Below, in pieces: positions 7,321-15,262 of a stretch of 26,415 bases of DNA. The first letter of the stretch is position 1; every line of letters starts with the position of its first letter. The DNA is from Endozoicomonadaceae bacterium. GTDB taxonomy: Bacteria > Pseudomonadota > Gammaproteobacteria > Pseudomonadales > Endozoicomonadaceae. The position numbers and the translations under genes are program-made. The notes under the pieces are model-generated. The model was not told the origin of the DNA, did no database searches, and saw only the letters and a list, made by a program, of their open reading frames with translations. The stretch covers positions 1 through 26,415 of the forward strand of contig JAGLCE010000045.1 of the NCBI GenBank assembly GCA_023146365.1. The letters run 5' to 3'.

Positions 7321-8322
7321 TTACGAAAATAGTTGTATCACCTCAACATCAGAAAATACCTGCCTGATAACATGTTCGACCCGACTTTCAAACAAAAGTT
7401 TCACATTGGGACCGGCATCCATGGTGAAATAGACGGGTACACCGTCCTCCCGAAGCTGCCAGACCTTCTGCATAACCGCCACCGATTCTGGCACCCAGTA
7501 CAGCAGCGGGGGCCATGAGGCCATCATAGTGGCGTGCATCGCCATGGCATTATGCTCAGCAGTTGCACCTAATTGTTCAAAATTCTGAGTAGTAACAGCC
7601 TGCTCAAGCGCCACAATGTCCCTCTCAGCTTGCAACGGCCAAGCATTATAGAGAGATGCCGTTTCAACCGTGTGCGCCATCCCTTCTCGAGAAGAGGTCT
7701 TCTTAACCGCAGCATTCAACGTAAGCACACCCAGACGCAAACATCTCCACACATTGCGCAACGGCTTCGCAAAAGAGTCCATTCCATCCTCACGCCCACC
7801 CTTGTACCAACGCACAAAACCGTCATACATCGACCGACAGGCACTACCACTCCCCAGTCTCGCCAGAATCGACAATGCGTCATCATCCAGACTAACTCCC
7901 TGAACGCCTGCCATCGCTCGCGTTAGAGCCGCAAAACCCGACGCCGACGAGGCCAATCCCGCAGCTGTGGCGACGCTATTGACGGTATCAACACGAAAGT
8001 AATCACCCGCATCACGCCTAAACAGATCCAAATGATCCACCACTCTACGGTAGAAACTCTCCGTTTCCTGCGTCAACCGTTCGTTCAAAAACACCTCATC
8101 TTTCGTACCACCCAATAAGCGGGTGACACGGGTACGAGTCCCCTTACCCGGCAGCGCAACTGATAGACTATCATTGACGGGCAGATTTAACTGGCTATCA
8201 CGCTTCCCCCAATATTTACAGAGTGCAATATTAACCGATGCCGAGGCTTCAAAGCGTTCAACAGGACGATATTCACAACCACCCAATATTTTCTGAGCAA
8301 TATCAGTGCGAAAAAACGTCAA
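7321..8322 (-). CDS. mvaD: diphosphomevalonate decarboxylase
   Basis: MvaD catalyses the ATP-dependent decarboxylation of mevalonate diphosphate to isopentenyl diphosphate, the last step of the classical mevalonate pathway. Family motifs are clear: SVNIALCKYWGKRD then NLPVNDSLSV near the N-terminus, the ATP loop TAAGLASSASGFAAL, GSGSACRSMYDGFVRW with the catalytic Ser/Arg region, and TMDAGPNVK near the C-terminus. No ATG lies near the expected start. I place it at TTG 8322, with GGAG six bases upstream; this gives 333 residues, the normal length. The start overlaps the upstream kinase gene by 20 bases, implying translational coupling. The frame stays open to 8496, but that extra stretch is antisense-like sequence inside the kinase gene. 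Confidence 0.93.
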   Translation of the reverse strand: MTFFRTDIAQKILGGCEYRPVERFEASASVNIALCKYWGKRDSQLNLPVNDSLSVALPGKGTRTRVTRLLGGTKDEVFLNERLTQETESFYRRVVDHLDLFRRDAGDYFRVDTVNSVATAAGLASSASGFAALTRAMAGVQGVSLDDDALSILARLGSGSACRSMYDGFVRWYKGGREDGMDSFAKPLRNVWRCLRLGVLTLNAAVKKTSSREGMAHTVETASLYNAWPLQAERDIVALEQAVTTQNFEQLGATAEHNAMAMHATMMASWPPLLYWVPESVAVMQKVWQLREDGVPVYFTMDAGPNVKLLFESRVEHVIRQVFSDVEVIQLFS

Positions 8323-9259
8323 CGGAGACTCCAACAGGGGAAACAGAGAGAGGAATACGCTCGACACCGAGCAGTCCGGCACCCGTATCACCCAACGCAC
8401 AGACACAGTCTCCCAGCCCTGAGCCAGAAATCTTAGCACCCAGCACACCAGGCAGTGCCCGAAGCCCGTAAACCATGCCAGACAGCGTCGCATCATTCAC
8501 GTTTAGGGCATCCAACAAGCCCTGATAGATATTCATACAGATACCCAGACGCGGTAGATCATCATTCAACAACGCCGCAATTCCGTCATGGGTCACTTTC
8601 CCCATTAGACGATAAAGCTCAGCGACCAGATCAGGTATTTTGGCACTCTCTGTTGCGACACGGGCAAGCACATCAACCGTCGGCGTTTTATAGCCAGCAT
8701 AATAGAGGTCAATCGGCAAGCTATTACTCAGACATTGCACCTGCAAACTATCGGCATCAAATCCAACCACCCCGCCGTAAATACTGGCAGCCAGATCACT
8801 CCCTGAGCCTCGTCCTTGAACCGAGCGAACCACGCCGACGCACGCTTCAAGAATGTCACGGTGATCAAGCGAAAAGCCACACCATCGACGCAACGCTGAT
8901 TCTAGTGCAACAGTAACCGCCGCCGAGGAGCCAAGCCCGATCGTATGAGAAAACTCGGAGGTGATCGTGATATGCAAACCCCGCGTAAGTACTCGTCGCC
9001 AACGCCTGAGAATCTCAACAAGAAAACGGTGAGTGGGGTTATCTTCAATCGTATCGAGTGTGGATTGATAGATTCCCAGCGCAGACTCTACAACCACGTC
9101 ACGCCCTGCCAACCCACTCAGCCTGACCCGTAGATAACGATCAATGGCACAAGCAACGGCTGGCTGGGAATACAAGACTGAATGCTCTCCCAGCAGCATA
9201 ATGCTGCCAGGCACAGCAACATCTACCCACTGACCGGTATTAATAACAAAGCCTTGCAC
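8303..9259 (-). CDS. mvaK2: GHMP kinase, probable phosphomevalonate kinase
   Basis: This is a GHMP-superfamily small-molecule kinase. Motif 1 is VAVPGSIMLLGEHSVLY, the ATP loop is HTIGLGSSAAVTVAL, a GRGSGSDLAASIYGG segment follows, and motif 3 is LGAKISGSGLGD at the C-terminus. The operon already has a better mevalonate kinase (the gene ending at 9240) and a decarboxylase. The missing step is phosphomevalonate to diphosphomevalonate, so that role is inferred by elimination. Sequence alone does not exclude the two kinases having swapped roles. The likely start is GTG 9259 (GGA 8 bases upstream), giving 318 residues and a 20-base overlap with the upstream gene. Longer readings to ATG 9403 would overlap it by about 160 bases. 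Confidence 0.75.
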   Translation of the reverse strand: MQGFVINTGQWVDVAVPGSIMLLGEHSVLYSQPAVACAIDRYLRVRLSGLAGRDVVVESALGIYQSTLDTIEDNPTHRFLVEILRRWRRVLTRGLHITITSEFSHTIGLGSSAAVTVALESALRRWCGFSLDHRDILEACVGVVRSVQGRGSGSDLAASIYGGVVGFDADSLQVQCLSNSLPIDLYYAGYKTPTVDVLARVATESAKIPDLVAELYRLMGKVTHDGIAALLNDDLPRLGICMNIYQGLLDALNVNDATLSGMVYGLRALPGVLGAKISGSGLGDCVCALGDTGAGLLGVERIPLSVSPVGVSVDVFSH

Positions 9260-10253
9260 CCAGAGGATCCGATTGAAGTCTGGCGACAGAAAAGCCGTAT
9301 TCACGGCAGAGCGTTTCCATCGGCTCATCACACTGCACCAGAACAAAACCGGCTTTTTCACCATGCACAGCACCAGCACCACTAATCTTGCCGGCAGCGC
9401 CATAACGGGATATCAAATCACGGATAAAGCGTTGCACCGTATCAGGCACAACACCAATATCCACCAGCAGCTGATGATTGCGCTTCACACATTCACGCAA
9501 CGCCCGCGTATCACGACGGAGGAACGCCTGCTCAACCCCCTTAATAATCGCGGAAAACTCATTCCAGATGGCGCTACCACCAAACCGACGTCGTACTTCA
9601 GCCACACACTGTCCAGTACTGACTTCCGGCTCACCGGTATTCACCAGATACCAATTCAATGCCGGCAGTTCACTGCTGTTGGTCAACTGACTGTTTTCCA
9701 CACGCACCAGACCGCCATGTACCGTGATCATGGGGTCAATCGTACTATTACAACCATGCTGCAAGCGCTCAGTATGACGGGTAAGCTGGAACAGGGACTC
9801 TTTATCCAAATGCAGATCAAAATACCCCGCCACTGCGACCAATATCGCAGCAATCGTTGCTGCCGACGACCCCATACCTGAACGCACAGGAATAGTCGAT
9901 TTCAGCGAGATATTCAGACCATGTTCAAACGGCAAAGAGTAGCGGTGATAGAGGCTGGCCATCGCATACAGATAAAGCTCACTGGCATGAGTCAATACCT
10001 TCTCCACCGAACAATGCCCGAGCAGATAGCGCTGATAAGCGTTATCAATCGTCAGTCGAACCTGCGCCATCTCTCTCAGTGGTAACGATGTCCGCTGGCC
10101 ATAATTGTCAAGATGTAGATGAATGCTCGGCTCTTCGAGGCGCTCGACTTTCGCATAAGCGTGGATATCCACCGCCACAGCCAGCGCAGGTGAGCCATAC
10201 ACAACCGAATGCTCACCAGAAATGATAATTTTGCCCGGAGCAACAGACCTCAT
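9240..10253 (-). CDS. mvaK1: mevalonate kinase
   Basis: This GHMP kinase phosphorylates mevalonate in the cytoplasm. It starts MRSVAPGKIIISGEHSVVYG, the mevalonate-kinase form of motif 1. It has the phosphate-binding loop RSGMGSSAATIAA (about residues 125-137), CNSTIDPMITVHGG with the expected catalytic Asp around 173, NHQLLVDIGVVPDTV, and GKISGAGA as motif 3. Its 337 residues are typical. Start ATG 10253 has only a weak AGGA about 10 bases upstream. A 146-base spacer separates it from mvaS; the next kinase begins inside its 3' end. It could in principle act on another sugar or polyol, but all neighbours are mevalonate-pathway genes. Confidence 0.88.
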   Translation of the reverse strand: MRSVAPGKIIISGEHSVVYGSPALAVAVDIHAYAKVERLEEPSIHLHLDNYGQRTSLPLREMAQVRLTIDNAYQRYLLGHCSVEKVLTHASELYLYAMASLYHRYSLPFEHGLNISLKSTIPVRSGMGSSAATIAAILVAVAGYFDLHLDKESLFQLTRHTERLQHGCNSTIDPMITVHGGLVRVENSQLTNSSELPALNWYLVNTGEPEVSTGQCVAEVRRRFGGSAIWNEFSAIIKGVEQAFLRRDTRALRECVKRNHQLLVDIGVVPDTVQRFIRDLISRYGAAGKISGAGAVHGEKAGFVLVQCDEPMETLCREYGFSVARLQSDPLGARLCY

Positions 10254-10353
10254 CCGTAGACAGTCCTGAAAACAGTTTTAACTCACCGCGCCATGAACGC
10301 TTCAATGGCTGTCAAGCACGCCACTAACCACCACATGACCAACCGGCAAAGGG

Positions 10354-10375
10354 TCTCGTAACCATCTCGTAACCA
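10354..10375. repeat. two-copy 11-bp tandem repeat
   Basis: TCTCGTAACCA occurs twice in direct succession in the 146-base mvaS-mvaK1 spacer. No hairpin or terminator is visible in this spacer. The unit length equals that of the repeat at 7275-7316, but the sequence differs. Confidence 0.6.
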
Positions 10376-10399
10376 TAAAACAACAGAAGCATAACCCAT

Positions 10400-11575
10400 T
10401 CAACACACGGTTGTCTCAATGTAGATACGCTTATGGTCATGCAAGCCTGTCAACCGAAAGCGACCATTCGTCATCTTTAAAAAATCATGCTCGCCATCAA
10501 TGCGGGGAGAGTGCTGGCCAAACAGCACAGCGTATTCATCATAACTAAGCACCTGTCGGGACTCCAGCTGATCGACATGCGCCTTGCGTCGACTATAAGC
10601 CTGATAATTTGGCTGTACGGTAACCGCAAAAAATTCACCGACACAGCCAGAGCCGTAACTGAACAAACCGATATTCCAACCCGACAGATCTTCCGTATCA
10701 TTTTCCAGCATTGACAACAGGGCAATATACAGGGACGCAGAGTAGCTATTGCCGATCTTACGGTTATAGATCAATCCCGAGCCAATCTGTTCAGTCAGCA
10801 GAGCATCCGACATACTCTCACCGCAGGTCACCGCCAACTTCCGATGCGCTTTTTCACCCATCTTGGCAAACGGCAGGTGATAACAGAAACGGGAAAAACC
10901 AGGAAACGCTATACCGCCCGCCTGCTGATAATGCTTCCAAGACTGACGCAACGCCTTAAGATAAACAATGGTGGAGTATTTTCCATCAACCAGTGCCGTA
11001 TCCATATAATTAGGCCGCCAAAAATCCATAACGTCTTCACTATAACAGCCAGATTCTGGACAGACTTCGACCAGCCTTGGATCAGATTTGATCAACATCG
11101 CCACCGCACCGCACCCCTGGGTCACTTCACCAAGTGTACCCAAACCATAGCGTGCAATATCCGAAGCGATCACCAGAACGGATCGCTCCGGCTGTCGCAT
11201 GACCAAGGCGCAGGCCATCTGGACAGCAGCCGTCGCGCTGTAACAAGCCTGCTTCAATTCGACCACGCGACAGTTTGAATCCAGTGTTAACAGGCGGTGC
11301 ACATACACGCCTGCCGACTTGGACTGATCAATACCCGTCTCAGTCGCAAATAGCAGTGTACCAATGTTGCCACGATTTTCGTCATTCAACATCGGCCAAG
11401 CAGCACTGGCTCCCATCGTCACAACATCTTCATCGACAGCGAGAATCGCCATCTCTTCTTGCCCCAGACCAATACGATACTTGTCAGGATCAACGCCATA
11501 GCGCATAGCCAGCTCGGTCAGCGGGACACAAAGGCTGGACGAATAAAAACTGATGTCATCAATACCGACAGACAT
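10400..11575 (-). CDS. mvaS: hydroxymethylglutaryl-CoA synthase
   Basis: MvaS condenses acetyl-CoA with acetoacetyl-CoA to HMG-CoA. The 391-residue protein has the catalytic Glu in FATETGIDQSKS (E79), the nucleophilic Cys in ELKQACYSAT (C111) and the catalytic His in FCYHLPFAKM (H233). These are the same numbers as in the Staphylococcus aureus enzyme, so the whole active site is in place. The GYGSGC-type motif appears as SYGSGCVGEFF near the C-terminus. Start ATG 11575 has AGAGG 4-5 bases upstream. It lies third in the operon, 107 bases after fni. No acetoacetyl-CoA thiolase gene is in the window; that activity must come from elsewhere. Confidence 0.96.
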   Translation of the reverse strand: MSVGIDDISFYSSSLCVPLTELAMRYGVDPDKYRIGLGQEEMAILAVDEDVVTMGASAAWPMLNDENRGNIGTLLFATETGIDQSKSAGVYVHRLLTLDSNCRVVELKQACYSATAAVQMACALVMRQPERSVLVIASDIARYGLGTLGEVTQGCGAVAMLIKSDPRLVEVCPESGCYSEDVMDFWRPNYMDTALVDGKYSTIVYLKALRQSWKHYQQAGGIAFPGFSRFCYHLPFAKMGEKAHRKLAVTCGESMSDALLTEQIGSGLIYNRKIGNSYSASLYIALLSMLENDTEDLSGWNIGLFSYGSGCVGEFFAVTVQPNYQAYSRRKAHVDQLESRQVLSYDEYAVLFGQHSPRIDGEHDFLKMTNGRFRLTGLHDHKRIYIETTVC

Positions 11576-11682
11576 GATGCCTCTTGAACATCCTGATATT
11601 TTCTGTTATCGCTCTGCATTACACCAAGAGACGACTGCTTTCTGTCTCTCACCTGACTCTAAAGTCGCACCGCCTGACAGCA

Positions 11683-12738
11683 TCAGAAACGGTCGTCTAG
11701 AATCAGTGCCTCATTGCCGTACAGTGTTGCCACATTCGGTATACCCAGTAAAAACATGGCCGTTGAAAATTCCCGTTTCAGCGTTTCGATCACGCTAATC
11801 ACATGGTTAGCGGACTTCATGGCCGGTTTCAGTAACGGCGCCGCCAAACCACACAACCGAGCGCCTAGTATAACAGATTTAACCATATCAATACCGTTCC
11901 TCAAACCACCACTGGCGATCAGTTCGACACGATCCCGAAAAGGCGCTGCTAGTTTCAGTGCCTGTGGCGTTGGTATTCCCCAATCCTGAAACAAGAGGCC
12001 AATATCACCGCCAGAGTCAGTCGAACGATGATGCTCAATGCGACTCCACGAGGTACCACCCAACCCAGCCACATCAATATAAGCGATACCACGCACGACC
12101 GCCGCCGCAATATCGTCGGGTGACAATCCACAACCCACTTCCTTCAATACGACAGGACAACTTAACTGCTCATTGACTTGTGCAATCTTATCCAGCAAAC
12201 CAGAGAAATCCGTATTACCTTCGGGCTGAACCGACTCCTGCAACGGATTCAGATGCAGATACAACGCATCAGCCTCCAATATCGCTACCGCCTCGCGACA
12301 CTGCTCAAGACCACAACCATAGTTGAGCTGCACTGCGCCTAAATTAGCAAACAACAGCGCATCCGGTGCAAATTCACGCAACTCGAAACTGGCTCTGGCT
12401 GCCGACTGCTCCAACATGACTCGTTGTGAACCCACGCCCATCGCGACACCTGTCGCCTGTGCAGCAATTGCCAAATTGCGATTAATCGTCCGTACAAGAT
12501 CGTGATCTCCCCCCGTCATCGAGGAGATCAGCATTGGAAACGATAACGTCTTACCCAGAAATTCGACAGAGGTATCCGTATCAGTCAAGGATAACTCAGG
12601 CAATCCACGATGACTAAGACGGATACGATCAAAATAACCACCATCACGATCAGTCGCACCATCCTGCTCAACCACGCGGATATGCTCCACCTTCCGTCGA
12701 TTGGTGAGTACACCCTCCTCCGCATTGCCTTCTAACAT
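11683..12738 (-). CDS. fni: type 2 isopentenyl-diphosphate delta-isomerase
   Basis: Fni is the FMN- and NAD(P)H-dependent isomerase that interconverts IPP and DMAPP. It is essential in mevalonate-pathway organisms because that route makes only IPP. Motifs are NRRKVEHIRV at the N-terminus, LISSMTGGDHD, GVGSQRVMLE, ASGGLRNGIDMVKSVILGA (FMN phosphate binding) and the AAPLLKPA segment. I chose the ATG at 12738, which shares one base with the hmgR stop (TGATG) and has GGGAA about 7 bases upstream. A GTG at 12750 would add four residues. It is 351 residues long, normal for the family. Confidence 0.95.
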   Translation of the reverse strand: MLEGNAEEGVLTNRRKVEHIRVVEQDGATDRDGGYFDRIRLSHRGLPELSLTDTDTSVEFLGKTLSFPMLISSMTGGDHDLVRTINRNLAIAAQATGVAMGVGSQRVMLEQSAARASFELREFAPDALLFANLGAVQLNYGCGLEQCREAVAILEADALYLHLNPLQESVQPEGNTDFSGLLDKIAQVNEQLSCPVVLKEVGCGLSPDDIAAAVVRGIAYIDVAGLGGTSWSRIEHHRSTDSGGDIGLLFQDWGIPTPQALKLAAPFRDRVELIASGGLRNGIDMVKSVILGARLCGLAAPLLKPAMKSANHVISVIETLKREFSTAMFLLGIPNVATLYGNEALILDDRF

Positions 12739-13772
12739 CAGCGTTCCCACTTCATATGAGCCGCCATCAACTCACCGGGATTAGTCTGAGCCGCCAACAG
12801 AGAGAGCTCACCACACAACACCGCTGCCGCACAGATCACGGCAAGACGTCTAGCATTAGCGCCAGTCTCTCGCTCTTCCCGGCAACCCAACAGCTCAAGG
12901 TTTCGTTCGACAAAATCCAGCCCCTTACCACTACCGACCGTACCAACAACCAAGTTAGGCAGATTCACGGAAAAATAGAGATCAGCATTACGGACTTCCG
13001 TATACACAATCCCCTGAGAACCTTCCACAATATTGGCCGCATCCTGTCCGGTGGCGAGATAAAACGCCAGCAACATGTTGGCGAAATGCGCATTCGCACT
13101 ACGAATGCCACCGGCCAACATAGTGCCCAACAGGTTTTTCTTGATATTCAAATCAACAATTTTTTCTGGCGTCGTCTTCAGGCGCCGCTCACACAGAGCA
13201 CGTGGAATCAGCAGTTCCGCCACCACATTCTTACCTCGACCCAGTATTCCGTTGATTGCGGTCGCTTTTTTGTCAGTGCAGTAATTGGCAGAAATGGAGC
13301 AGTAACGTAATTTCGGATATTCACTCAATATCCAATCCTGCAGTTTTTCGGAGGCCCAAGTCACCATGTTATGACCTGCGGCGTCGCCAGTCAGAAATTC
13401 CAAACGGAGATACAGAAGATTTCCGAGAATCTGGCTGTGCATATTAATCAAACTGGCATACCGACTGGTTTCACGCACAATGATGTTCATCTCATCCTTG
13501 CGCCCCTGAAGGCTCTGCCAGGCCATCAGCGCACGAGATGCATCATCTGCTTCCAGCAAAATGGAACGAGTCATCCGCTCATCAATCACAGTCGCCAGAA
13601 TACCACCCGCCACACTCGCCACGCGGGCGCCACGACCCACAGAAGGCCAGAGCGGTGTCTCATAAGTGGCCAGAGGCAGCATAACGCGATCATCGACAAC
13701 CTCACCAATAATCGTCACCGGCCCTACAAGTCGCATGGGAACAGGTGCCTGCTGGATATTGCTATTTGACAT
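12738..13772 (-). CDS. mvaA: hydroxymethylglutaryl-CoA reductase
   Basis: This enzyme reduces HMG-CoA to mevalonate, the committed step. It is a short soluble form of 344 residues without membrane segments. The catalytic residues expected of the family are recognisable: Glu in PLATYETPLWPS, Lys in NYCTDKKATAING, Asp in GQDAANIVEGSQG and a C-terminal His in AAHMKWER. GTVGSGKGL is also present. The DAMGMN-like motif appears as GDAAGHNM. The TDKKATAINGILGRGK stretch resembles class I enzymes. The usual N-terminal ENVIG segment is absent. I chose ATG 13772; an upstream reading to 13835 adds low-quality residues. It is the first gene of the mevalonate operon. Its first 21 codons and upstream region are duplicated at 18.1 kb. 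Confidence 0.93.
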   Translation of the reverse strand: MSNSNIQQAPVPMRLVGPVTIIGEVVDDRVMLPLATYETPLWPSVGRGARVASVAGGILATVIDERMTRSILLEADDASRALMAWQSLQGRKDEMNIIVRETSRYASLINMHSQILGNLLYLRLEFLTGDAAGHNMVTWASEKLQDWILSEYPKLRYCSISANYCTDKKATAINGILGRGKNVVAELLIPRALCERRLKTTPEKIVDLNIKKNLLGTMLAGGIRSANAHFANMLLAFYLATGQDAANIVEGSQGIVYTEVRNADLYFSVNLPNLVVGTVGSGKGLDFVERNLELLGCREERETGANARRLAVICAAAVLCGELSLLAAQTNPGELMAAHMKWER

Positions 13773-13992
13773 AAAAACCGTATGGTATCCTTGAATCAAT
13801 CTTGTCACGTACCCCGAGGCTCGCCGACAACACAATTTCTCTGCCGGACACCACGTAATTGCAAAGCCGTGGAATGATACCAGAATCCCCCTCCCTTATG
13901 CGATAAAGAAGCGCAGGATACCACTATCACAAACAGACTCTCCTTGATTGAAATGATCCGAAGAACTTGAAGATAAAGGCGAACAATTAGAT
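13713..13992. repeat. direct repeat copy A (hmgR start plus upstream region)
   Basis: About 280 bases here align in the same orientation with 18093-18392. The copy covers the first ~20 codons of the HMG-CoA reductase gene and all of its upstream region. Conservation is highest over the 33 bases around the hmgR start (13763-13790 and flanks), with no mismatch. It is lower but still clear through CTTGTCACGTACC, GAGGCTCGCCGACA, CTCTGCCGGACACC, CCTTATGCGA and the end near 13992. The two copies flank the AT-rich island. Confidence 0.93.
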
Positions 13993-13997
13993 AACCA

Positions 13998-14031
13998 AGG
14001 GTTTCTAACCCTCAATCTCTACAATGAGGGT
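13998..14031. repeat. overlapping inverted repeats at the left edge of the island
   Basis: AGGGTT-TCT-AACCCT (13998-14012) and ACCCTCA-10 bases-TGAGGGT (14008-14031) overlap and are mutually exclusive hairpins. They sit exactly where similarity to the other direct repeat ends and the AT-rich island begins. No T-tract follows, so they are not ordinary terminators. Confidence 0.6.
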
Positions 14032-14420
14032 GTAGAAAAATACAAAATACAAGTTTCCCTTATTCACCCATGATTCATTTTTTTATATTTCCAAGAATTT
14101 ATCATTTAGCACGAATATTCCATAGTTTATTCATATACACTTCAATACTGCAATAAATAATGAATCAAAGAGTATTGCTATTGTCTCTGGTCGCGTAAAA
14201 AGAGAGGAATCCAGTGCACTACCGTTAGAGTGATAAATGTGGCTGTTGTGGAAACCCAGGCTGTGGAAATTCAGATTATGGAAATCCAAGGGTCGCCACC
14301 TAGATATTGCCTTTATCCAAAATAGACTTAGCAACAGAGTAAGATGATTCCTGAATAATAAAACACCTAATGAAGTTTACAATCATATGCGCTTAGATGC
14401 ACAATCATGATATATTCAGG
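14032..14420. other. AT-rich non-coding stretch with a 15-bp triplicate repeat
   Basis: No convincing gene is visible here. It contains three tandem 15-base units (14247-14291, pattern TGTGGAAAYYCAGRY). They lie in a possible 36-codon plus-strand reading frame (14237-14347) that lacks a ribosome-binding site. The stretch lies within the island, downstream of the gene at 14421. Confidence 0.5.
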
Positions 14421-14861
14421 TCACATAAGAAATTGGCCATACTCGGTAATATCCATAGCATAGCTAAAGATACACGCCAAGAAGCCACAGAAAAGTCCAA
14501 ATCCAGCAATGATTAAAGGGCATTCTACAACGTTTGCAGCGATTATTGCGACGCTAGCAACTGGCGTACACATAATGGCGCCTATCATTACTCCGTAGGC
14601 TATTCCTATAATGGTCGATCCGCCGACAAGTGCTAGCGATCTTATATGTAAAGTTTTTCGAATGCTCTCGGTAGCGCCATTTATTTTTTCAGCTACATAG
14701 TTTTTAATGCTCGACAGAACTGAAACGGCACGTCTCCCGAAAGAGCTACTACAAGAACTACTATTTATATGATTCTCTGCATTTAGGGTTTTGCTTGAAG
14801 GAATGACTATTGAAGCATCCACTATATTTATATCCTTTATTGTGAGATGAAGTGTTGCCAC
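14421..14861 (-). CDS. hypothetical membrane protein with bilobed hydrophobic region
   Basis: I do not recognise a family. The 146-residue product has a polar, Ser-rich N-terminal half (SSSCSSSFGRR around 34-44). A hydrophobic region follows at roughly 75-135, made of two long apolar stretches separated by a short CTP/ECP-containing turn, then a short polar tail. There is no signal peptide. The longest reading starts at GTG 14861 without a ribosome-binding site. GTG 14822, preceded by AAAGGA at about 10 bases, is an alternative that removes 13 residues. It is transcribed opposite to the other island genes. The architecture is like hairpin-membrane effectors of intracellular bacteria, but this is only an analogy. 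Confidence 0.55.
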   Translation of the reverse strand: MATLHLTIKDINIVDASIVIPSSKTLNAENHINSSSCSSSFGRRAVSVLSSIKNYVAEKINGATESIRKTLHIRSLALVGGSTIIGIAYGVMIGAIMCTPVASVAIIAANVVECPLIIAGFGLFCGFLACIFSYAMDITEYGQFLM

Positions 14862-15262
14862 TATAATTAATTATTAACTAAACATCACTAACATAAGTGT
14901 TACTAATTTATAACAAGCGGGTTAATGTATCTTATTTGGTAAGCACCGATTTATCGACGTACTTGTCCTTTTTTTAAAAGTCACTTAGCTTTTTTAATAT
15001 TCTATGGCAGAACATCCTCAATCTCCTCAAGCATTTCGGCGTAGGGTTTTGCTCAATACTTCACGTAGGTATTGCCTAGATTGGCACAAAAACCAGACTC
15101 AGCACTATGCATTAGTTAGCATAGATAACATTATCTGTCTTTATACCGAACATTGTTATACAAAGCACTTTCAACTGAGTACTATCGTGTTTGTAGATAT
15201 ATTTAAATCTATTGTTCGACTAATACATTTCTTCACTGAAATAACACGTAACAGGATACATA
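14862..15262. other. intergenic region of the island, no supported gene
   Basis: This is an AT-rich divergent spacer between the membrane protein and the zinc-finger gene, so it should hold promoters for both; I could not place a convincing -35/-10 pair. An open frame from 15004 overlaps the zinc-finger start out of frame and shows no family features. The minus strand of 15000-15110 has a short frame with an internal stop, possibly decayed coding debris. Confidence 0.4.

Noticed and set aside
13998..14031. CRISPR-like or terminator reading of the overlapping inverted repeats
   Set aside because: There are no regularly spaced repeats with spacers and no T-tract; kept only as an unexplained structure at the island edge.
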